Positions 13,598-24,582 of a stretch of DNA of 64,000 bases are shown here, piece after piece. Position numbers and translations under genes: made by a program. The first letter of the stretch is position 1, and each line of letters starts with the position of its first letter. The DNA comes from Adiantum capillus-veneris (Eukaryota > Streptophyta > Polypodiopsida > Polypodiales > Pteridaceae). Location: positions 120,390,518 to 120,454,517 of the forward strand of contig CM043958.1 in assembly GCA_014529385.2 (NCBI GenBank), given 5' to 3'. The notes below the pieces were generated by a model that made no database searches, was not told the DNA's origin, and saw nothing but the letters and a program-made list of their open reading frames with translations.

Positions 13598-14480
13598 GTG
13601 ATTTGCCTCCTGGCAAAAAGGCCAATTGCTACGAAGTGGGTTTACAAGTTGAAACGCAAGCCAGATGGTGAGATCGATCGCCATAAGGCTCAACTTGTTG
13701 CAAAGGGTTATGCACAGCAAAAAGGCATAGATTATAAAGAGACGTTTGCTCCCACTTGTCGTATGAGTATTGTGCATTTTATATGTGCATTGGCAGCTCA
13801 TTTTGGTTGGAATGTACATCAATCAGACATTGTTACTGATTTCTTGAATGGTGATATATTTGAGGAAGTTTATGTAACGCAGCCTCGCGGTTTTGTCATA
13901 AAAGGACAAGAGGACAAAGTGTGCAGATGTAAGAAGGCTTTGTATGCGTTGAAGCAATCTCCTCGTGCTTGGTATGAGAAAGCTGACACTCATTTGGTCA
14001 AACGAGGCTTTCGTAATAGTCCAACAGAAAGCACATTGTATGTAAAGCGTGAGGGTGATGTACTTCTCATTGTGGTTCTTTAGGTCGATGATTTGCTGAT
14101 CACTGGACCAAATGAGAGACATATTGCTGAATTTAAGGCTGATTTGAATGCTACTTTCAAGATGAAAGATTTGGGGCTGTTGCATCATTACTTGGGTATA
14201 CAGTTTAAACAGTGTGATGGTGGTATTACCTTGTGTTATAAAAGTTACATAGAGACATTGCTATGTAAGTTTGGACTTGAGGATTGCAAACCTATTGCCA
14301 CTCCCATGGAAACAGGTTTGAAGTTGAGTCTACATGATGCTGGCGATCCTGCTGATGTCACTCTTTATCAAACTGCTGTTGGCTGCCTCATTTATGTATG
14401 CAACAGGAGGCCGGAGATTCAGTTTGCAGTCTCACAGGTCAGCAGATTTATGCATAGCCCAGGGTCTAAGCATTCACAGG
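13598..14480 (+). pseudogene. Copia-2 reverse transcriptase, broken
   Basis: Blocks in order: TKWVYKLKRKPDGEIDRHKA, LVAKGYAQQKGIDYKETFAP, ALYALKQSPRAWYEKAD, then LLIVVL followed by a stop and VDDLLITGP. The stop at about 14,081-14,083 replaces the tyrosine of the catalytic YVDD motif. The thumb continues at 14,093-14,470 with MKDLGLLHHYLGIQF and GCLIYVCNRRPEIQFAVS. One frameshift separates the spacer from this region. It is the catalytic polymerase domain, inactivated. Confidence 0.93.
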
Positions 14481-15041
14481 CTGTCAAGAGGATTTTCCGC
14501 TACCTTAGTGGCACTTTACATCTTTGGCTTGTTTTATCCCAACGGGGGATCATTGCCGCCAGACTTACATGCTTTTTCGGACTCAGATTGGGCTGGTTGT
14601 TTTGACATGCGAGTGTCCACAAGTGGTTTTTGTTTCATGCTTGGTAGTTTATGTATAACATGGTTGAGCAAGAAGCAACCTACTGTGGCCACTTCGAGTT
14701 GTGAGGCTGAGTACAGGGCAGTCTTCACAACTACGGTTGAGTGTGTATGGCTCAGACGCCTTATGGTGGCTGATTTGGGTGTTGGACAGGACACTGCCAA
14801 CACTATCTACACTGACAGTTAGGGCGCATTGGCTGTTGCGAGGAACCCAATTTTTCATGCTCGCACAAAGCACATTGAGGTGCATTACCACTATGTCAGG
14901 GAGAGACTCTCAGTAGGAGAGATCAGCTTGGCTTATGTGCCAACACAGGACAACCTTGCATATCTTTTCACAAAGGCATTGTCTCGTGAGAAGCTTGAAG
15001 CTTTCCGCAAAGTTTTGGGCTTACTCCCCTTTGTGGAGTGA
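14481..15041 (+). pseudogene. Copia-2 RNase H, broken
   Basis: After a frameshift near 14,530 the frame gives DLHAFSDSDWAGC (catalytic D), then WLSKKQPTVATSSCEAEYRA. A TAG at 14,820-14,822 stands where the family has a glutamine before GALA. The end reads NPIFHARTKHIEVHYHYVRE and finishes at 15,041. It is the C-terminal domain of the polyprotein. Confidence 0.92.
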
Positions 15042-15103
15042 TCATGTGCTCAAGGCATGACGCTTCCCTTTACTCATGTGCCAGCTCTCGTTCACCGCAT
15101 CAC

Positions 15104-15116
15104 TCCAAAGGGGATT
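15104..15116 (+). promoter_or_regulatory. Copia-2 polypurine tract
   Basis: CCAAAGGGGATT lies directly upstream of the TGTTACC start of the 3' LTR, the normal place of the plus-strand primer. Confidence 0.85.
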
Positions 15117-15345
15117 TGTTACCATATACATGTGGTAGTGATGTGTGTGTGAACACACTAGGACCGCCGGGGCATTTTTTCCCTCTTTAGGAGGTTTTTT
15201 CCCCCCAGCATTGTATACACGCCCATCACTCTCGGGCTATCTATCTTTCCATTGCACACTAAGTAACACACTCTCTATTATGTGCCTTGAGCTTCCTTTG
15301 TCTTCTCCAAGCTGTGTGCGTTTCTTTGCAACCCTAATTCCAACA
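15117..15345 (+). repeat. Copia-2 3' LTR
   Basis: A 229-bp copy of the 5' LTR, TGTTACC...TCCAACA, followed by the TGATC target duplication and the resumed copia-1 integrase. Confidence 0.97.
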
Positions 15346-15350
15346 TGATC

Positions 15351-15748
15351 AAATACGCAGACGTACTTATTGCTTCCGCCCAAAGCTCAAGCGGTAAGCC
15401 TGCATGTAGCCGCATGCTTCGTGCTTGCTCCATAATTGTTTTGTTCATCCTTTCCGAAATCTCATTTTGTTGAGGTGTCCTCGGGGTTGTCCTTTGCCTC
15501 CGAATGCCATTGCTAGCACAAAAGATTTCAAAAGCTTGGTTGCAGTATTTGTCTCCATTGTCGGATCTGAGGCATTTAACCTTGGTACGTGCTTCATTCT
15601 CCACAAAGGCTTTCCACCTTTGAAATATGGAAAACACATCGGATTTATTTTTCATTACATAAACCCATGTTTTCCTAGTCGCATCGTTTATGAATGTTAC
15701 ATATAGTACAATGAGCCACCAAGTGATGGTGTGCTTGCAGGACCCCAA
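15351..15748 (-). pseudogene. Copia-1 integrase core, N-terminal side of the split
   Basis: The minus-strand frame reads FINDATRKTWVYVMKNKSDV, then KCLRSDNGDKYCNQAFEIFC and TTPRTPQQNEISERMNKTI, the catalytic D and E regions of copia integrase. RSMRLHAGLPLELWAEAI follows. The expected G of PQQNG is E here. The frame then runs into the copia-2 LTR at 15,345, showing the insertion point. Confidence 0.92.
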
Positions 15749-16240
15749 ACATCAGAATGAATCAACTCAAGTTTTTTATTTTTTCTTTCATTTCCTGATT
15801 TTTGAAAATTTACCCTCTTGTTTACCATAAACACAATCTTCACAGAACTCTAAGTCCAGTTCTTTCAAACCTGGTAGAAGCTTCTTTGTTTGAAGGATTT
15901 GCATTCCTTTGGCACTCATATGCCCAAGTCAGTAGTGCCACACCGCACTGTCAACTTCTGTAGTTGCTACACAAGCTGAAGATTGCGAGCTGACAGTACA
16001 TAAGTACAGTGTACCAACCTTTTCTCCTTTGGCAACCACCAAAGATCCCTTTGAGATCTTCCACCGTTTGTTTCCAAATGCAATGTTGTGACCTCCATCA
16101 TCCAATTGTCCTATAGATATCAAATTCTTGCGAAGAGAAGGAACATGCCTAATATCTTTAAGCTTCCATTCATTTTCATTAGCAGTTTTGACACAAATTG
16201 CACCTTTGCCAATTGTTTCACAAGCTTCATCATCTCCCAA
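15749..16240 (-). pseudogene. Copia-1 GAG-pre-integrase and integrase zinc region
   Basis: The minus-strand frame 15,929-16,240 contains LKDIRHVPSLRKNLISIGQL, the typical block after the copia protease, then GTLYLC and the start of the integrase HHCC region (VWHY). Between 15,749 and 15,928 the frame is lost although HMSAKGMQILQTKK-like sequence can be read. The protease active-site block upstream (about 16,260-16,350) is only faintly visible. Confidence 0.85.
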
Positions 16241-16399
16241 GTATACATACCCAAAATTACTTTTTATGTAATCTTGGAAATGTTACTTGTGTGGTGTCGC
16301 ATGAAATGAAGCCTCGGAATCTACTATCCAAGAATTAGACACATTGTCTAATGAGAGAATTAGAGCATCTTGCTCTACTTTACCTACCACATTGGCCTC

Positions 16400-17177
16400 C
16401 AATGTTGGCTTGTTGTCTTGAGACTCCGACTCCTTCTTCTTGGACTAGCAATCCATTTTGATGTGGCCCTTCTTGTCGCAGTTTCAATATTCAAGAACTG
16501 ACTTTGTGCGTGACTTGCTCCGCCTTGAGTGATCACGACCCTTTTGGTTTTTGAACCTCTCCTTAGACCTTCCTCTTGTTACCACTGACGGTGCAACACT
16601 TGATGATTCACATGTGCTTCTTCTTCACATTTCTTCACTTAGGAAAACACCCACAACATCATCAAACTTAAGAGTATTTGTGCCAGAGATAGAATTACTT
16701 ACAGCTATCACAAGGCTGTCCCAATTGTCCGGTAGAGACAATAGTATAAGGAGAGCTTGCACTTCATCATCGAAATTGATTTTCACCAATCGAAGTTGTC
16801 TTATGTTGGTGTTAAAGTCATTTAGGTGTTCTACAACTGAACCATTTTCTACCATCTTTAGATTGAACAAGCGTTTCATGAAAAATACCTTATTGGATGT
16901 CGATCGTTTCTTGTAGAGGCCCTCTAGTGACTTCATCAAGTCCTTCGTGGTCTTCATCTTCAAACACCGTTGACGCCAAGCTTAACCGGATTGTTCCCAG
17001 TCCCTTTCGATCAAGGACAATCCATGCTTCATCTGCCATCATTGCGGGCTTCTTTGCAAGACCGCCTAGTGGAAAATAAAGGTCCTTCTAGTAGAGATAG
17101 TCTTCAATCTGCATCTTCTAGTATTGATAGTTCTTGCCGTTGAGCTTCTCGATCTTGAGCTCCCCTTCCTCTGCCAT
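16400..17177 (-). pseudogene. Copia-1 gag, broken
   Basis: Begins on the minus strand at the ATG complementary to 17,175-17,177, MAEEGELKIEKLNGKNYQY. Two early TAG codons stand where the family has tryptophan and glutamine. The frame 16,625-16,963 holds the UBN2 gag core (MKSLEGLYKKRSTSNKVF, MKRLFNLKMVENGSV, DEVQALLILLSLPDNW). Downstream a basic region and a damaged zinc knuckle (about 16,450-16,500) are visible in other frames. Confidence 0.88.
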
Positions 17178-17221
17178 TACTCCCACTCAATTCAAGGAAT
17201 CCTTTCCTTGAGATACTTTAG

Positions 17222-17250
17222 CTACGAGCAAACCTTGCTCTAATACGAGT
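17222..17250 (-). promoter_or_regulatory. Copia-1 primer binding site
   Basis: Minus strand next to the LTR end: CTCGTATTAGAGCAAGG, a slightly mutated version of the TGGTATCAGAGC initiator tRNA-Met site. It fixes the orientation of copia-1. Confidence 0.85.
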
Positions 17251-17336
17251 TGTTAGGAATTAGGATATAGCTAAGTAGATAATTGAGTAGTTTACTTAAT
17301 GGAGAGAGATAATTTTCACTCGTGAGAGATTATTGA

Positions 17337-17385
<49 letters not shown>

Positions 17386-17815
17386 ACACGATATACGTGG
17401 TTCACCCAATGTGGGCTACGTCCACGAGAAAGCAGCCACTCAATGGCTTTAGTACTTCAAAACAAGAAGTATATTACAAAAGGATTATACCCTTTTGGAG
17501 CTCACACCTTGCTTCACTCTCACCACCTCACATCAAATTCACAATGTACCACAATGCTTCACAATCCGTTTTTGTGTGTAGAGGAAGCCTCCTTTTATAG
17601 GCGAAAAGGGTTGCCATCTCTCATGAGAGGCAGCCGTGTGTAGCCGCCCTTGTGTTGACAACTCCAAATCGGACCCTCCAATCCGTCCATGTGTGGTTGC
17701 CCTAGACAACACAAGTCCGCCTTTGAAATCGTCCACTGGCTATTGAATTTCGACCAGTGGCCACCGACCATTGACTGCTGACCACCAACCAGCCGGCCAA
17801 ACGATCGATCATTTT
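17251..17815 (-). repeat. Copia-1 5' LTR, truncated
   Basis: Matches 7288-7950 from TGTTAGGAATTAGG through the GA tract (17,339-17,384), then diverges after CCAAACGATCGATCATTTTT. About 165 bp of the outer end are missing and replaced by the chimeric segment at 17,816-18,244. Confidence 0.9.
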
Positions 17816-17819
17816 TTGA

Positions 17820-18010
17820 CCACTGCCGAGGAAGCAGACTGAGATGGAAAGGTCTCTCTCCTCGATAAGAAATCGGTAGCTCGGTCGAAACCATGGCGCC
17901 ACTGTCGAAAATGAGGCCGAACTGCTCGAATGGCGAGAGGACTCATCGCAATGACCTTGGAGGCCATCTCGGGGGTCTCAAACTCTATCTGGAGTTGATG
18001 GCGACTAAGC
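17820..18010 (-). pseudogene. LINE ORF1 (DUF4283-type) fragment inside the chimera
   Basis: The minus-strand frame gives IEFETPEMASKVIAMSPLA followed by FRQWRHGFD, nearly identical to the same words in the ORF1 protein of LINE-d at 44,674-44,780. About 60 residues are recognisable. It is an isolated piece of the N-terminal nucleic-acid-binding domain, not a working gene. Confidence 0.88.
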
Positions 18011-18041
18011 CCGATAGGATGCAACCTACTCTGATACCGAT

Positions 18042-18244
18042 TGTTGGGATTATGGTTGCAGACAAACATACACAGCACACAACAGAGAGTGTATTACTTA
18101 ATGTGCAACGGAAAGATAAGATAGCCCTAGAGTGATGGGCATATATACAATGCATGGGGGGAAAAACCTCCCAGTGAGGGAAAAAATTTCCCGGGCGGTC
18201 CTAAGTGTATTCACACACATCACTACCACACACATATAATAACA
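18042..18244 (-). repeat. Copia-2-family LTR of the chimera
   Basis: Plus-strand ends are TGTTGGGATTATGG and CATATAATAACA. The reverse complement aligns with the copia-2 LTR over its whole length with roughly 80% identity (shared GTGGTAGTGATGTGTGTG and GCATTGTATATA). A plausible partner PBS is at 18,025-18,041. Confidence 0.87.
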
Positions 18245-21200
18245 ACTTAGACATGCTCATCTCCACCCATCCTTACCCCCATATAGACCCCTAGTCCATA
18301 TTTTAGGAGTCCCCTTGACCATGCACGAGTAGATTAGGGCCTTACTCCCCAATCCTACCTTAGGTCTGACGCCCACCATTTGTTTGCAGTGGTCTTCCAA
18401 GAAAGCACACCAAATTTGCGTAGAGAGAGCATTGTATGCAATGAAATCTTCTAGCACAAAAGATTTTCACTTTTTTGGTCTAAGACTTCCTTTTAAACAG
18501 AGCATACAAGAACAAATGCTGCTTAATGAATTTAATGACATGGATTGCATATAGATGCGTCTATTTCACACAAGCCGTTTTACAAATGTCTTTCAAAAAA
18601 CATTTGTGGTGCGTGCCACATGTGGGACCCATCTAATCTCAAGATATTTGGCTTGGATTGCAAGTCTATCCTCTTTGTAATTAGATGCATTTTCTTGTGA
18701 TAATAGCCGAGGGATCACTACAATTTAAAAAATTATGCATATCATGTGGGTTCAACAGTAGGGATTAGTTTATTCTATATGTTCTCATTTTTTACATACG
18801 AAAGGGTGTTGAAAGATGATCTTAAAAAAAATTTAGCAGATTGAATAGGAAAAGGGTCCCTTTTATTGGTGAAAATTTCACAACCAAGGGGTTTTATAAA
18901 TAGTCCTTGAACCCACACGATATACAGATGTTACAAATAGTGACCCCCTCCCCCCAAGGACAACTGCAGTCAGATTATTTAGCCCATTAGTCTTTGAGAT
19001 TTCACTCTCATATAACTTTAATAAGAAGCCATCTAATCTTCTCTTGCAAAGATGTGTCAAAAGCCTCTAAGAAATAAGATCCCCTAGGATGGACAAGCAT
19101 TACATTGATCAGAGGTGTTTTTTGATAGTTTGTCCGTCTAGCAAGGGCTAGAATTCAATCATAAGGCAGCACATAGTCTAGCATTATACGGGTGAGGATA
19201 GTGTTACATTCATCCTTTACTTTGACTAGTGCTAAGCATACATCTTAGTATAATCTAGAAAAACAAAGCCCTTCTTTGCAGTGCTTATCAAGGCGTCTTG
19301 AAAGATAGGACTTTGCATCACATTAAATGGGATGCTACATGCGACAAAGGCTTGAGTCCACTTAAGTAACGCTCACAACCATTGTTTGTCGAGAATGCTT
19401 CATAAAATGTGCACGTGTGTGTGTATGTGTGTGAAAATGCATTAGCAAGACAACCAATGAATGCAAGTATCGAAGATGATGCATGGGTAGAACTACAATC
19501 TCCAGTTGAAGGTAAGTTGTTAAAACCTTTGTTAAGTGTATTAGTAGATAGAGAACATTGCTCTCCAATTTGTGTACACATGAACTTATTCTCAATTCTA
19601 AGAAACCTATGTGTCCATAACTTCCATAGCAATTGATAAACTCTTTTGAGAATAGCACCTTAAAGTATCGCCTTTGCCACAACATTGCTTAGCACTTTAA
19701 AGAAACGTTGCTTTATTCAACTACGTTGCTATTAAAGACATGGCCTATCACAATTTCCTACTTTCATATTAATAAGAAATTACTAGTCTTTTCTACAATA
19801 TGAATGTATTTATCCTTTTCACAGCATTGCACGTTACATTATTCAAGAGAACACTTCTTTCTTGCATCGCTTTGATCATAGCTCAAGAAGTAGACATTGC
19901 CCAAGGTAACTATCGAATTGGTGACTCCAATGACCGTCTCTATGGATTTCTTGACCTCCGTTTCCGATTTGAGGAATTTCTTTCCAAAAATTCAAAATTA
20001 TTTAATTGTAATGTCACATACACAATCATTACCATTGTTGACAAATCAATATGGATGCTTTGCAATATGGTCCTCTCTAAGAAAGTAGAAGTCACGCTTT
20101 GGACACGCCAAGATCAATAGTACTTTATGAGTCAAGAACTCATACTTTGGTGGTTGAATTCGATGAAAATAGATTAATGGTGTATCATACTATAACAAAA
20201 GTTTGAGAGATATTTTTTGATTGCTCAGTGCTAAAAGAGAAGATTAGAGAGTGAGCATGAGATGACAAGGGTCAAATTCACTAAGAACAACACCATCTCA
20301 AGGACTTTGAATTAAAGAGAGTAAAACCCTAAAGTAATAAGTGACATGAACCAGAACAATCTTTTGACTTGGATTTGTTCATGATCTTTGTCAAATTTGT
20401 AACATTGAAAGATCGATTGCATTTCGTGTGCGGTAGGGAACTCATCTTTGTATAGACTCTTTGTATTTTCAACAACTATTTAAAACCTTTTGAGGCTCTT
20501 TTGAGTTATCAAATTCACACAGAATATAGAAAGGCTAAGAAAAGTCAAGAAGAAATAGAGTAATCAAGACAGTGCAGGCAAAGTTCAAGGTTAAGCTTGA
20601 GAAAAATTTCACTAGCTTCGGTGGTGATGCCAAAGACATTCACTTCAAAGGTTCTCCATTCAAGATCACAAGATTTTGAAAAGAGTCCAAATACAACACA
20701 ACCGTTAAAGATCACAAGATTTTTCTATAGAATCCAAAGACACCACCACCTGAAAAACAAGGAGTCATCTGAAGGAACAAACATGTATAAGCAAGTAGAG
20801 TTGTTCCAAGCAAGTATAAACATGTGATTCTTCTCCCAAGCTTGGGAACAAAACCATAATGGGTGAGCTTCACCTCTAGGCTGACATATACATCTTGGGG
20901 ACTTGCCCCTTTTCTTTTTCTTGACAGAGACAAGCTAACCACACCGATAACCATGTAATGTTGCAGTTATAAAACTGAATAATGCTCGTCATTTCAATGT
21001 AAAGCAATCACATTCCGTCAATTACTTGTGCCATATATATTTCTGAGCTAACTGCAAGTACCCATGTATTTGTGATTTCAACAAACAAGCAATCACATTG
21101 TGTCAATTACTTGTTTCACAAACTCATCCTCAGCTGTTGATGTGGAATCTGATTTTGATCCTCTTCGAAAACGCCCATAGCGGTTAGGGGCCTCTTCTGG

Positions 21201-23079
21201 CATACAATTAGAAAAAACATACTCAGTTCAGTGCTGTATCAGAACTGCCAAACATATCTACAGGTTCTGGTGCTCAATGAATAGTAAAACCACTAATAAA
21301 AGTAAACTTGGACATTTTTTCTTCAAAATCACTTCCTCATAGCAGATCAAAAGAGAGAAGAGTTTCAAGAAAATAAACTTTAATACGGACAGCAAGAGCA
21401 GTTTAAATTGTATATGGATGCAAAATACTGTAATGCTCTTAAACTGTTTCTAATTGATGGGTTTATCAGGTTTTCCCCTCCATTCCAAGCCTTCTCTCTG
21501 CCCAAGTGTTTCCAGCTTGCAAACACCCTTTCCATAATTCCCAGCCCCCTGTCTAAGCACTCCCAAAGATCCACCCTGTTCACAACACGACATACAAGCG
21601 TATAGGACAAGCATAAACTCACCTACCAATATATGCCCAACCACACGCCTAAGCGCTGGCACTACACAAGCCAAACCTCCGCCGCAAGAGACAATGTCCC
21701 GTACCAATAAGCCTCCCCATTCAAAAGTGGGCACAGAATAATGGTGATACAAAGCCTTGTTCCTTGACCATCATCAGGGGAGCTGTAGAATCTAGATGCT
21801 ACAACCAAAGCGAAGGAACTACATTGTGTTTGGCAAGATGGTCGGTCATATTTCTAGTTGGTCAGTTCCCTCTTGTCACATGCACATGGCTCTGTGTTCC
21901 ACGTGGACATGCTTCACAGACTTCCAGAGCCAATTTTGCACCTATCCCTAGATAGGAGTGTCACGAGGTTGTGGCAACCACTAACCTTAGTTGTTGGTTT
22001 CTTTCCCTTGATTTTTATTTAAATTTTTGGGACCCTTTTTTTGTCACAAATGGCCAGACATTGTATGGCCAGTGTGAAACAGTCGACGGCCGAGAGTTTC
22101 ACCCGCTTCAGCGAAGGGCAGGTCACCACTAAATGGTCGGGCCAGTCGGCATTGAAATTCGAGCAGTGAAAGGTGTCTAGGCTCAATTCAAAGTCATTTA
22201 GGCCCCGCGCTACACTTTATAAGTTGGTGGGTACTAGAACTTTAACTCAAATGGGCATAGAGGACACTTGGCGGCTCCAGATTAAACTGCCAAATCAGCA
22301 TAAAGAGGGGGCACCCAATGTTGATAGAGAAGGCTTATTTGGGCTGTTTCTTCTTAATTGTGAACTACACAGTGTGTGAGTAGTGAGTGGGTGCACGTCT
22401 TACAACTTTAATGGAAAGCTTGCCTTGTCCCTTGTCTTATGTAGCACGATGATTCCCCTCTCGTGCACCTCTCTCCCCCTTTGAATATAGAAACGTGATG
22501 CCCCGCTCGAGGGCTTTTCATCTGTATGTACAATTGTGTGGGTTCATGCGCGTTTACCGAGGCAAGAGCCTCTTGCACAGGTACTAGATTAGCTAATTGC
22601 TAATACCCGTAGGCATAGGTGAACTGAGAGAGATTTCGCGTGAGAAATATCGTCCAATTCAAAGGGCAAGTAGCCCTACAGGTGCGGGAGCTCAAGGGCT
22701 TGCTACGGATGCACACGTGAAATGGAGCCCGAAGCAGTAAAGTACAGTCTGCTGTGTATTTTTGCAGGTTTAGGGTTTCGACCCTAATTGATCCCTAATA
22801 CCCCCAGGAGCTTCAAGGAAGCTACAAGGTCACTGTACAGGTGTTCTGGTGCATTTTTGGGGCAGAAAACAGAGAGTGCAGCGTACTGCAGATTCTCGCC
22901 AGGTTCGGGAAAGTGCTCAAATGTGCCGGGAAAGTCACCTTTTGCACGGGGATTTTGTCTGTGAAGCCTCATACTACAGTTATGCTGCCGAAGTCGGTCT
23001 AGACTAGGTCATTTTCAGCCCAGTAAAAGCCGGACAGCTCGTAGGAATTTGCAGATTTCCTCCTAAGTTTAATAAGAAT
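18245..23079. other. Non-coding region, nothing recognised
   Basis: About 4.8 kb, AT-rich to about 21 kb and more mixed afterwards. The longest frame (19,800-20,120 plus, 106 codons) shows no motif I recognise. A short TG-rich run lies at about 19,411-19,435. No LTR, tail or target duplication was found. Confidence 0.45.
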
Positions 23080-23130
23080 AAAGAAATACCGAAAGAGGCG
23101 CCAATCTTTGGGGCCTACAAGGCGTCGCTG
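23080..23130 (+). repeat. Conserved LTR motif, probable LTR remnant
   Basis: AAAGAAATACCGAAAGAGGC followed by GCCAATCTTTGGGGCC is the same block present in the LTRs of N1, N2 and the gypsy element. It suggests that some of 22.5-23.3 kb is a solo or decayed LTR of the same superfamily, but I could not place its ends. Confidence 0.55.
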
Positions 23131-23902
23131 TCTGCTTGGAAGCACTCTAGCTCCCAAGTAGTGGTTTATTTGTAGTGTTAATTCTAGTCACAAATTTACT
23201 CGTGAAGTTTCTCCGTATCGTGAAGTTCAAGTAAAGTTTATCAAGTAAGGATTCAGGTGATAGCTAAAGTCTACCGCCCTACGGGCCGGTTTCAAGGAGG
23301 ATTAGTCCATGCATATCCGGACGAGTCCATTAGATTAGGTTTTCCAGTTTTTGAACCCTATTGCATAAATGGATTGAACAAGCGTTTTGATAAACGTTGG
23401 TACACTATGGTGGGCATCTGGCATGACAGGCATGTAGTTTTAGGTTTGAGGAATCCAACGAGCCATCCCCTGCATCAATCTGATTCTCGAGTCAGCATAT
23501 GTGCGATAATTTCACCTAGAAACTTAGCCACAGTCAAGTTGACTTGCCTTACCTAAGCCTTAAAAAGGTCCTAACCAGTATCCTAGTAGCCTATAAAGGG
23601 AGCAAGGGAGCCAATGTTTTGGATCAGATGAGCCAACGCTAGCAGAGAGCAGCCCTAGCGTTTTGCATCAGCCAGTGTTTTGCTCCCAAGACACAGATCA
23701 GCCCAGCGTTTTGCATCAGCAGCACATTCAGCCCAGCGTTTTCAGCCCTTCCACTCACCGGTCGAGGCCGGATTTGCTGATGCTAGCCTCTCCGTTGCAG
23801 CTCCGTACTCCGGCTGCCTATTGAGCCTTTTCTCAGCTTCCCTCGCCGCATCGAGTGCTCCCATTGCTGTCCATCATCACCTCCATCATCATCTACGTTT
23901 TC
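23131..23902. other. Unassigned region with short tandem repeats
   Basis: A 99-codon frame at 23,257-23,556 has no recognised motif. A TATA-like CCTATAAAGGG lies at about 23,590. At 23,655-23,745 the phrase AGCGTTTTGCATCAGC is repeated with variation. At 23,762-23,902 begins a sequence repeated after N1 at 26,793-26,935. Confidence 0.45.
23762..23902 (+). repeat. Host tandem repeat, copy left of N1
   Basis: TAGCCTCTCCGTTGCAG, CGGCTGCCTATTGAGCC and GTGCTCCCATTGCTGTCC occur in the same order at 26,793-26,935. N1 separates the two copies; the pre-insertion site was therefore a tandem repeat of units of roughly 145 bp. Confidence 0.8.
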
Positions 23903-24563
23903 TGTCACAAGATGGGCACCACGTGCCAATAGAAAAGAACAGACTTTTAGCACTTCATTAACAATTGAACTGAGAGAGAGAGAGACGACACGCGACACGG
24001 AGTGGCGGAATTCCACCCCATAGAGTATTTGCCCCAAACCTTGGCACCCCTTTCGGTATTTCTTTATATTGCATCAACACAGTACAAGCCGGTACTCTAG
24101 ACTCTGCACCTTCTCCAGGAAGCATGCCAGAGAATGAGCCCTAACCTCATAATTAAAGGCCCTAGGCCCCAAAAGCAGTTTACAATGAAAAGCCTTCAAA
24201 TTCAAAAGCATTTGGTGCAAAAGCAATGCCAAAAAGTTGCCTGCGTAATTTACGGAAATCCGTACAGTCCTGCCACGTCAGTACTGTCAGCGTGAAAAGT
24301 GGAAATCCGTACAATTTTGCCACGTCATCAATCATCGTGATTTTTGAAAATCTGCCACATCATCAGCCTGCTTCGCAAGTTCTTGTGTGTGTGAGAGTCC
24401 TGCTTTATTTCCTTTCTGTCACTTGGGGCCCCATCGGACGGGGTCCCCATAAGTTGGGACGACTTCTTTTGTTACTTGTTCTTCTTAGGGTTTAGGCCCC
24501 TTGGCCGGCATCTGTAAGTTAGCTCCATTCTTCAGGGCTTTGACACGTCAGCAGTTTGTTACA
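23903..24563 (-). repeat. N1 3' LTR (661 bp)
   Basis: Plus-strand ends TGTCACAAGATGGG and GCAGTTTGTTACA. Includes the conserved block complementary to GAAATACCGAAAGG near 24,050, and a TGTGTGTG run shorter than in the other LTR. Confidence 0.87.
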
Positions 24564-24582
24564 TCTCCCCTTCTTGAAAGAG
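24564..24582 (-). promoter_or_regulatory. N1 polypurine tract
   Basis: The minus strand reads TCTTTCAAGAAGGGGAGA right before the LTR start TGTAACAAACTG. The identical tract is present in N2 and a similar one in the gypsy element. Confidence 0.87.

Larger units (their letters stand above)
10188..15345 (+). mobile_element. Copia-2, nested Ty1/copia retrotransposon
   Basis: A complete 5.16-kb element on the plus strand, inserted into the integrase region of copia-1. LTRs of 228 and 229 bp differ at about nine positions (about 96% identical). A perfect 5-bp duplication TGATC flanks it (10,183-10,187 and 15,346-15,350). PBS, gag, protease, integrase, reverse transcriptase, RNase H and a polypurine tract follow in copia order. 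Despite the similar LTRs the coding part contains several frameshifts and stops, so this copy is inactive. Confidence 0.97.
17816..18244 (-). mobile_element. Chimera: copia LTR and PBS fused to LINE ORF1
   Basis: Read on the minus strand, in order: a 203-bp LTR (18,244 to 18,042) related to the copia-2 LTR, a PBS (TCGGTATCAGAGTAGG) and a leader matching that of copia-2 (CGGGCTTAGTCGCCA). Then comes an abrupt switch to a sequence matching ORF1 of LINE-d (44,665-44,835). LTR and LINE piece are in the same sense. The junction lies near a CAG shared by both parents. The far end abuts the truncated copia-1 LTR. Template switching during reverse transcription is one explanation; successive deletions are another. 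Confidence 0.85.

Noticed and set aside
19800-20120. 106-codon plus-strand frame
   Set aside because: No family motif, no related sequence in the window, AT-rich context where such open stretches arise by chance.
23257-23556. 99-codon frame downstream of the LTR-like motif
   Set aside because: Looks somewhat protein-like (RWYTMVGIWHDRHVVLG) but I cannot tie it to a family, and there are no neighbouring exons or signals.
23580-23660. Promoter with TATAAAG box of a host gene
   Set aside because: The box is real as sequence, but no coding region follows before N1 and the region is repetitive.
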